A DNA stretch of 64,000 nucleotides from Serpula lacrymans var. lacrymans S7.9 (lineage: Eukaryota > Basidiomycota > Agaricomycetes > Boletales > Serpulaceae). The notes under the pieces were generated by a model that saw nothing but the letters and a program-made list of their open reading frames with translations, was not told where the DNA came from and did no database searches. The stretch is from contig NW_006763294.1 of NCBI RefSeq assembly GCF_000218685.1, positions 2,944,144-3,008,143 of the forward strand. The letters run 5' to 3'. Below are positions 56,392 to 64,000 of this stretch, in pieces; position 1 is the first letter of the stretch, and each line of letters starts with the position of its first letter. The translations under genes were made by a program, and so were the position numbers.

Positions 56392-58763
56392 GCGTAAGTA
56401 GGTGCTGGTATGTTAATTGTAACAATGACGTCCAAAATGCTTTGCTGACATTTATTAGGGTATTCCGCTATGACAAGCCTTTGGTCTTGGAATTTGGAGT
56501 GAGGGAATTTGTCTTCTTCATTATCCATGGTCATTTTCAGATAGCTTTGGAAAGCCACCACCTTTTCACAACACAGAAGCCATGTCACCATTTGTGGTGC
56601 TTCATTTCTTTTATTAGAAGCCCTCCAACCTTCTTTTGCAAAGTTGATATGGAAGCGCTCAAATATCTCGATGTTGTAATTGTGGGTGGTTCCAAACCAT
56701 GTGATGAACTGGCAGTAGTGGAGGAGAGAGTGGAATTTAGGGATATTCAGGTGTTCTCTTATGTTGAGTCATACCAATATATCTTTGTGTTTGTGGAAAG
56801 TGTCCAAAGCATCTGAAAGGTAGCCCAGAGTGGTGTTGTCATGAGTGGGATACTGTGCTATCTGGATGAAGTCCAAGAGGGATTAGTATGCAAGTATAAC
56901 ACTCCTTGGAATCTTTCTAATCAAACATCCTAGCAATATGCGGGCCATATCCTTTCTTTCCTTTCCACCAATCTGGCCTAATGCAGAAATTCCATTTTTG
57001 AAATGACAGACACTATAGCAAGCAGAAAGGGAGGAAATGTGCTAATCAAGCTCCTTGGGATCCATAAGGTCCTTGCACCAGTTCACCATATGCTTAAAGA
57101 CACCTTGGTATAGTTGATGGAGAATGTCAGGGGAAACAGATAAATGAATGTTGCAATGAGGGAAGTTAAGCCAGAATGGCTCGTAAACACCACCAGAGAC
57201 ATTGTTATCCTTGCATCTCTCTTGAAATTGATAGAAGGAATCTGTGTTAGCTCTAGCATTCTGAATGACTTCTTCTGTCCAGTTCTGTGTATGTGGCTCT
57301 CCAGAAGTAGATTCTGAAAGCTCAGAAGCAGGCCTTTTGCATTTGGGACAGGTGCCATACTTTGTACATGTCACAAGACATTGTTCTGGATAATCTGCAA
57401 CGTAGCAAGCCAAAACAGGATGAACTCTCCTGACAGCCCCATCACCCCCAGTGATGTCCATCCTTTCAATGCCAGCCTTCTTCAAAGGTTCTAGTATAAC
57501 CCTCATAGACTCATGGAATAGACGCTGAACTCTTGATGACTTTGCTTTTGCTGTAAGCTGAAATCCCTTAACTTTATTGACGGACAGATATCCTATGAGA
57601 ATGCAAGCATGTTGGCTTGGCTTGCGTCTTATGGCTCTGGGTATGTTTCCCAACGTGAGATAGACAAAGATAAGCTGATTTAGAGTTGGAGAATTGTGTA
57701 AGCTGGGTTTTGTCTGTTGCAATAATAACAGGCACCAAGGCTGCCCCAAATGGTAGACAAGTCTATTCCAAAGATTGTATAAGTCAATGTAGAAGATTCA
57801 CACACACCTGGATAGCATACCATCACTTCCCTGTCCACATCTCATGGTATATCCTCTACTTGCATCTGTAAAAACCTTTTTGGGACGATAGACTATATTT
57901 TCAACATGGGCTGGATTTCCCAGGAGAGTTCTGATAGCTGACAGTACATCACGGTACTGGATTAGGTGTGTGTCATCAGGAGTATCCCGAAAAGAGATCA
58001 TGGTTGATTTCCATTCAGCCCTGGCTGGTATGTTGTGGTCAACAATCTTGTGTAATGCACATATATTATGATATGACAAGCCAAGCTTCTCCTTGACCTG
58101 GGAAAAAGTATGAGCAAAGTACAGAGAAATTGTGAAATCACTGACACCTGGAATACTTAGCAGTCAATCAAATGACTGATGCCCTATACCATCTTTAATT
58201 TCCCAGCAGGCTACCCTCCAATCCATCTCTGAGGCAAAGGGAAAGAACTTGGGATCTGGATCTTCACCCATTTCTACGTCTTCACCTCTATCTCCACCTC
58301 CACCTGCCCTAAAAAATTCTCTTCTCCACCTCTGATGTAAAGTCTCATCCATACTTATGACCTTGCCAGCAGTGGGATGTTCCACCTCTATACATTCATC
58401 CTCATCATCATCTAAGATAATTAAGTTTGGATGAAGGGATGGGCCTGCTATGTTCTGCTTGTCTTCTATAATATCAGGAGGCTGGATGGGAACAAAGGAG
58501 AATAGGTCTTTTTGCAGCTCCTGTAGTACGTCTCCAGTTGTCTCCTCCTCCCCATCATCCTCTATCAACATGTCTAATCCACTGGCTTCTTCAAGATCTT
58601 CTTCTGACTGTGGGATAGTGAGTGCTCGTAGCTTCCCTTTGTGGTACCATAGACATTTGTTTGCAGAGCCAAGATGGGCATTGACGGCATGGGCTGTTGC
58701 GAATGACTTTCCACATCCAGCAGGACACATGTGAGGAGCATCTCTGTTGACTAATGCTGCACA

Positions 58764-60018
58764 ATGTATATCTGGACAGAAAGTGACACCAAAAAATTGG
58801 TTGAACTTGCTGAGGAGCATGTTGGCCTGCTTGGAGAGGGTTGGGGGTATAAGCCTCAGTTCTATAACCTGGCTGAGGGCATTCTGGCTCCTTTAACAAC
58901 AAAAGGAGCCACCAAAACAGCCGACTCAATCTGTAACAAATGGTTCAGTGTTAGTAGTAGAAGTACATTTTAAAGCTTCATTGCTAACTGCTATTTCAGC
59001 TAAAGAAGGAGCTTAGTTGTGTAGATCAGTTGATGAACGCTTCCGGGCTTGGATTTGACGTACAATGTGGACTGAAGATTACTGATGCAAACAGGCACAT
59101 TTGGGATGCTTTCCTCAAAGTGAGCATCTTTATCCTTAGCAGGTATGGGATGGACTTACCTTTTTTTTGCAGAGCAAGCCGAAAGATGTTAAGTCAACCT
59201 ACAACCGGTTAGCTTCAGATGGGTGGAGGTGGTATGACTCGATCACAGCTATTCTACCAAGCCGGGCAAAAGGGACTCACATTTTCCGTGCATCTCAAGC
59301 ACAATCTGCAAAGATCAGTTCAGCGAGTAAAGATAGGATGGGTGTGGATGCTGAAGGCAATGATGGAGGGGAGGATGGAGAGGACAAAGGTGATGAAGAG
59401 GGTGCGGAAAGAGAGGCAATTGAAAGAAAGGCGGTTGTTAGCGCCAGAAAAGACAAGGGAAAGAGTGGGAGTGAATCCGGCACCTTGTAAGTGTCATCTA
59501 TCCACTCCAAACCTACTAGCGCATCTGTCAGCATCACGTCCTCCGGAAAACGCAAGTATTTGGCCGTTGATAGTACCTCTGTAATCTCTGCCACCCCAAG
59601 CAAAGCCCTACGTTCTTCTGGCACCGCTGCAATCAATGGTGTGAAGGAACAGATGCAGAGGATGGCAGATAACAAGGAGCAGCGCGATACCAAGCGCAAT
59701 GACTTCAGGTACCGTTTCCTGAACATTGTAGAGAGTGCTTTCACTGGCAGCGTATCCGGTGGTGGATCTTCAAACAACGCTTCGTCTTCGTCTTCTCAAC
59801 ACGTTGAGCCTTTGAACACAAGGAGTCAGGCCATTAGAATGGCTGGGCAGATCAAGACACAGCTCAATGACGAGAAAAAAATTGCATTCATTGATATGCT
59901 CCGTGCAGATAATGTGCTGATAGGCGATTACCTTGATATGGCCACACAGGGCAAAAATCTTTGCATAATGTGGGTGGATAAGCTGTTGAAGGACTTTACT
60001 GCATTTCTGTCCAACTAG
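58764..60018 (+). CDS. PIF/Harbinger-associated SANT/Myb-like protein
   Basis: DNA-binding partner gene of a PIF/Harbinger DNA transposon. The first exon (from 58764) encodes MYIWTESDTKKLVELAEEHV and GLLGEGWGYKPQFYNLAEGI, then ATKTADSICNKWF, a SANT/Myb-like domain. The next exons give LKKELSCVDQLMNASGLGFD, NRHIWDAFLK, then KPKDVKSTYNRLASDGWRWY and AKGTHIFRASQAQSAKISSA. After an acidic Gly/Glu-rich linker and an intron near 59490, the last exon gives a Ser-rich stretch, VKEQMQRMADNKEQRDTKRN, a helical region RSQAIRMAGQIKTQLNDEKK and a C-terminal end at 60018. The frames splice without a stop, so it may be intact. The true start may lie upstream, where the Plavaka element abuts. Confidence 0.65.
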
Positions 60019-60189
60019 GTCTGTTGTTGTCTGTTGTTGTCTTCATTTTTTGTTATAACTTGCTGTATCCCTGCTCAAATGTAAACTATATACGTTGATG
60101 TGGAAATATAATCAATTTTGCTGTGAACTTATGAGAAAACAAACAAATACCGGCACCCTAGCTACTCTGTAAATAATTGGCCTCTTGTC

Positions 60190-61479
60190 CTCAGCTCTCG
60201 ACAATACAATGCCCACATCCTCTCTGCAATCTGATCACAACGCGAATTGGCTCCAAGCCGGTCTGGGAGCCAGTGCTCTCCAGGGTTGAGGTAGTACTTG
60301 CTTCGGGGAAAATATCAATATCTTCAGGATCATGAGTTCAGATGTAGTTGTGTACCATGCAAAGCGCTGATGGTACACGGGCTTGAATGTCCATATCAAA
60401 TTTGGGGGGGCAGATAAGGATTCAAAACCGGCACTTGAAAACTCCGAAGATTTGCTCGATGCAGCAGCGAGCTTGAGCATGCCGCAAATTGAAGAGCTCT
60501 TCCTTGCTCTTTGGCCTAGTTATAATGTTAAAATAGCTAGACATATCACAAATAGACTCAACTAAGTCCAACACGGCCCCATTTGGCCAAATGATAACAT
60601 TCCCCTCAATAAGGAACAAGAAGTTCAGGGCAAGACCCAAAATGAGCGTCCACCAGGTAATATTTACCTGGGGGGACACGTAGATCATGCTACCGAGCAT
60701 CATTGTATATGGCTGCATTGGCGGCAGAGCCCTTCCACCCTGTAAGCATATAGAGAAACCGTAAATCAAAGAAGCAGCATGCCAGACAATTCTGGGTGAC
60801 TGCTCCCTTGCGGTTTCTTGACAGATGGCGCTCAGACGACTTTGGGGCACATGCAATGTGCGTACCATCAATGGCGCCGATAGCACCTGAAAAAAATGGA
60901 AATAGCTTTGGGTTGTTTTGAATTTTGGGTGGAATGGAATCATTGGCAGAGGGTAAGTGTACATAGTCGGTGTATATAGGTGCTGATGAAAATGCGAATA
61001 AAATCTCCTTGAAATACCTGTAAAATGGTGAAAAGCTGGTGCATTAGTAGATAAAACTTTACTCACTTTGAAAGGGTGTCATTTGCACGCTGGAAACACT
61101 TGCCAACATGCTTGAAAGTGAGCCCTGTGACGCACATATACAGGAGGACACCCAGATTCTCCTGTAAGGTGACATGTTTGGAATTGGTATGGCCTGCTCG
61201 CCTCAACAACCTGATCAGCCCTTCAAATACATGCTTATTTACACCTAGCTCGCTTTTGATCCTACCCGGATGTCCATTGATCAGCTCTTAGATCCAGCCT
61301 TGGCCTGACAGCACAGAAGTGTAGTATGGTGTCTTGTTGTACAGTGATTGAGAGTATAACACAATTGATTTAGAGGTGGCGAGTACAGCATGGTCTTCTT
61401 TGTCATCATCATTCATTGAGTCCTCATCATCCGACACCAGATACTCCAGTAGCATGAGACGGAGAGCTTTATCATCCAT
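60190..61479 (-). pseudogene. PIF/Harbinger DDE transposase relic
   Basis: Nuclease of the transposon whose partner gene is at 58764, in convergent orientation. The N-terminal piece (61479) gives MDDKALRLMLLEYLVSDDED. The DDE core includes IGAIDGTHIACAPKSSERHL near 60880, RNRKGAVTQNCLA, LRFLYMLTGWKGSAANAAIY, then VPPGKYYLVDAHFGS, YHLAKWGR, SKEELFNLRHAQARCCIEQI and FGVFKCRF. Three stops are TGA at positions where Arg is expected (60606-60608, 60422-60424 and 60338-60340), and a TAG follows NDAR near 60695. The Asp of AIDGTH and of LVDAHFGS remain. Not functional. Confidence 0.7.
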
Positions 61480-61612
61480 TGCAATTTCTCACCCAGGCAA
61501 ACAACAATACTACTTCCATGTTTGGATGCCGGATCCCATTATCAAGGTTAGAGCTCCAACTTACTCATTCACATAATGATAGTCCATAATCATACACTTT
61601 TTACCATCTTTT

Positions 61613-61913
61613 TGTTAGTTTTGGTGATTCTGCACCTTTGTGCTACCTATATATTTTCATTCCTTTCTCTATCTATTCTTCTATCATTCACTATTGATTG
61701 TGTTCTCTATTATTTCGCCTTTGTGGCTGCTTTGTTTATCTTTGTTTACAAAACTTCGGACAGTACTGCAGAGTCCAATGCTTCCTACTCTCTAGTTACT
61801 CACATTGGACTCTAGGTACTGTATACCTGTCATACTCTCTAATAATAAAGTTACTCACATTGGACTCTAGTTCCAGTCCCTGATTGCTCTCAGCAAGTGG
61901 CTAGACACTTCCT
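61613..61913 (+). mobile_element. Partial Copia LTR, divergent copy
   Basis: Starts TGTTAGTTTTGG like the LTRs at 47394 and 51873 and follows them with moderate divergence, including the repeated agttactcacattggactct segment. The last about 20 bases are missing where it joins a gag fragment at 61914. Confidence 0.8.
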
Positions 61914-62492
61914 TCAAGCTTTGTTCTTAATAGATGTAACAGCCATTTTTTCTTCCAGCCACTCGCTTCTGAAGTTGGCGGCGGTTCCTTCTTTCATGTA
62001 TGACAGTACAAAGGTTATCTTTCTCTTTTCATCTCCAAAGTATGTGGGATCTTCTTCGAAGTGAAGTGAGACATGCTCCATGAAGTCCTTAAACTTTGTC
62101 TGGTCCCCATTGAATGTTGGAGGGTTGTCTAATGCACTCCTAGTTCTTCTGGGTTCCCTCTTCTCTGCACCTTTTTCTCTGTCTGGTGTCTCGGAGTTGA
62201 TAATGAGCTGTTGCTCCCATAGTCTCTGATAGTCTTCTTTCTCTTCCTCCACTCTTTCTGCTGCTCTGTGCGCCATTGTCCGCCCTTCTCTTTCTTTTTT
62301 GGTTGCTTTCATTACTCTCCTGGCAACTTCTGCTTCTAGCATTCTTTCCATCCATTCTTGGATCTCTGGGGTTAAATCAGTTGGTATTGTCGGTTGAGTC
62401 TGGCTGGGTCCAGCTTCCGGCAATGCCCCGATTAGGTCGGTCATGCTGTTTGTCATACTGCTTATTGATGGTTTTCTTTGCCGAAATTGCAT
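61914..62492 (-). pseudogene. gag: Gypsy gag fragment
   Basis: 192 codons from the ATG at 62492, cut at the 3' side by the LTR fragment. It has DLTPEIQEWMERMLEAEVAR and an Arg/Glu-rich helical stretch, then PPTFNGDQTKFKDFMEHVSL and FGDEKRKITFVLSYMKEGTA. The latter matches the gag core of the Gypsy element at 30337 (VALSYMKDGTA). It belongs to a related but different Gypsy family. The zinc knuckle and all of pol are missing. The sequence to about 62640 may be its leader. Confidence 0.7.
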
Positions 62493-63183
62493 GAATTCAA
62501 TGGAGTTTAGGTACGACAGGTTTGGGTGATTCTTGTTTTATTTGTGGTGTAGGTGATCGTGGGGATAGGAATCTGATTGGTTCAATTTCTGGTAATGGGA
62601 AGTCTCCACACCAGATATATGTAGTTGTATAGTTTTGTTCGGTTTCTATTCAAGTTTTCAATTTGTCTCTACACATGTACAGGAGTTCACCAATGACAAA
62701 TCAGGTCAATACACTGCTGTAAAGCTTGTAGATACTGTCTTTCCACTTTTGATAATCTGGTCCTCTTCTGCCCAGAACTATCTTGTACGTATGGTTGATA
62801 TAAGGTGTTTACAAAGGGTAGGTAAAATGTATAGTACTAATTTTGGGGCCCAAATGGTTGTCCCAAAATAACCCACTTATTAAGCTGTCAGTTCTTCTCC
62901 CGACTGGCGGATGCAAGTGCACGGCCTGGTCAAAGGTAAGAGAATTTGAACTGTAGGTAAAGTTTTATCTAAACTTCGCTCAAGTCTACACCGGGTAAAG
63001 TTGTAACTAGGGGAATTGGAGTGAGGGGAATTTCCTCGAGAGATTCTACATCTCTGGGAAAGAATGAGATGATGGTGGATGGACGTGGAGGGATGGGGAT
63101 TGATGTGGTAGGGTTTAAGTTGGTTGTTATAGTTGTGTATATGAGATATGAGATGACAAATAGGATTGGTAGGGCAAAAGTTA
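62493..63183. other. Retroelement leader and unassigned DNA
   Basis: The left part may be the 5' leader of the gag fragment. From about 62640 to 63183 there is no recognised gene; the last 180 bp may be the distinct U3 of R copy C. Confidence 0.3.
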
Positions 63184-64000
63184 GGATGATGATTTTTGAA
63201 TCATTTTTATGGACACATATTTTTTTTAGAATGCCTGACTGGCAATAAAGGAACTGTGTTGATACTGATATTGTTTTGCCTTGCCTTTTTTTACTGCATC
63301 TTCCCATGACATTATGATTTTCTTGCTCTCTTTCTGCTATTGGACTTTATTTTATGGCTGTACAAACCTATGACATTACCTACACAGCATTCATTGTTCT
63401 ATCCCTTTCTTTTCCTTTTTTTTGACAATCTTATCCTGTACTATCTGTGCAGGATTTGTCAGCATACATTCATTCATGTTCTTTCTCATTTTTTTTGCAA
63501 AGCTATACTGTGCATAGCCTACCTTTCTTTTACTATATAAACCCCTGTATTTTACCTTATAAAAAAAGAAATCCAAACCAGACTTCTTCTCTAATCTCAA
63601 GTCCACTTCTTACTGCTACTTGTGATCTAGTGTGGTCACAATACTTCCCACTGCTACCACTGTTATCTGCTGCCATTGTCACTTGCCACTTTTGAAGCCA
63701 TTATTATCCCTTTTGATTAGAGTCCTTCTGAGCACTACAGTCTGTGCGCCAGGAGCCTGCTATCACTGGGAACTTTGTCACCTCGTCATTTTGTCATTCT
63801 TAAACTTACCTTGTGCTACGATTAGCAAGGTAGTGCTCGTCTATACTCGTCCCAAAGCCCCTATCTTTTATCTTCCAACTATCCCTCCTCCTCAAAACCC
63901 ACACGCATACATCTCTGGGTTTTACTTTGAAGGATCATTATACACACCACCCCATGAACAACCAGATCACCCACTGTTCTAGGAGGCAAAGCCCATAAAC
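63184..64000 (+). mobile_element. R element copy C, recombinant and incomplete
   Basis: Reverse orientation relative to copies A and B. It matches them from gatttttgaatcatttt (63184) to the window edge, including the TATA box ctatataaacccc near 63533 and gggctttgcctcc in reverse at the end. To the left of 63184 the sequence is unrelated to copies A and B, and the 245-codon ORF is absent. The element continues beyond position 64000. Confidence 0.75.

Larger units (their letters stand above)
54208..56424. mobile_element. Solo LTR, TGTAACA family, inserted in Plavaka and split by R copy B
   Basis: Starts TGTAACAACCAAGAG and ends TTAATTGTAACA, with 5-bp target duplication atgac (54203-54207 and 56425-56429). 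After removing R copy B and its 4-bp duplication, the LTR is about 401 bp. Its right part matches the reverse of 51978-52237, including the palindromes. Confidence 0.9.
53477..58730 (-). pseudogene. Plavaka-type (CACTA-related) transposase, interrupted
   Basis: Transposase of the Plavaka group common in basidiomycetes. The start at 58730 gives MCPAGCGKSFATAHAVNAHL, a zinc-finger-like N-terminus. Next come DWRVACWEIKDGIGHQSFD and a TGA stop (58164-58166) in place of Arg before LLSIPGV. Then follow LGLSYHNICALHKIVDHNIP, RPKKVFTDASRGYTM, TLGNIPRAIRRKPSQHACIL, MDITGGDGAVRRVHPVLACY and VADYPEQCLVTCTKYGTCPK, plus PFWLNFPHCNIHLSVSPDIL and HQLYQGVFKHMVNW. Downstream is ERFHINFAKEGWRASNKRNE (about 56600). 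The solo LTR 54208-56424 interrupts the gene here. Beyond it, HLAYVEWYSNLES and IIPLSSIRQLCQLIPAFGGL form the C-terminal end at 53477. A frameshift lies near 57690. Not functional. Confidence 0.8.

Overview
The window reads as a stretch of nuclear genome from a mushroom-forming basidiomycete (Agaricomycetes). The evidence is short GT-AG introns in almost every gene, two seven-transmembrane proteins and a DUF6534 protein of types expanded in Agaricomycetes, and transposons of the KDZ, Plavaka, PIF/Harbinger, Gypsy and Copia groups. No species can be named from this sequence alone. All family assignments come from motifs read by eye; no database search was run.

Positions 1-26.3 kb are mostly host genes. 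In order they are a 7TM protein (+), a short-chain dehydrogenase (-), a Zrg17-like cation diffusion facilitator (-), a decayed NRPS-like relic (+), a DUF6534 protein (-), a GMC oxidoreductase (-), two tandem MFS sugar transporters (-) and a second 7TM protein (-).

Positions 26.6-33.8 kb hold a nested retroelement block. A 1.8-kb LTR-like element (called R here; TG..CA ends, 4-bp target duplication, internal TATA box, 245-codon ORF) is split by a near-intact Gypsy element with 416-bp LTRs and target duplication ctttg. The Gypsy element encodes Gag, a protease-integrase protein that has lost reverse transcriptase by an in-frame deletion, and an extra ORF with two zinc knuckles. It shows an apparent self-primer and an apparent -1 frameshift site.

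Positions 34.8-40.7 kb return to host genes: a DUR3-type urea transporter (+), a PP2A activator of the PTPA/RRD family (-) and a SURF6/RRP14 ribosome-biogenesis protein (+). The last two are divergent and share a 235-bp promoter region.

Positions 41-64 kb are almost entirely mobile DNA. There is a KDZ transposase relic beside an apparently intact companion gene, a tRNA-like relic, a solo LTR, and a decayed Copia element containing another nested solo LTR. A Plavaka transposase is broken by a solo LTR that itself contains a second R copy. A PIF/Harbinger pair (SANT/Myb-like gene plus DDE transposase relic), LTR and gag fragments, and a third, recombinant R copy running off the right edge complete the region. 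Many premature stops in these relics look like Arg CGA to TGA changes, suggesting CpG-type C-to-T decay.
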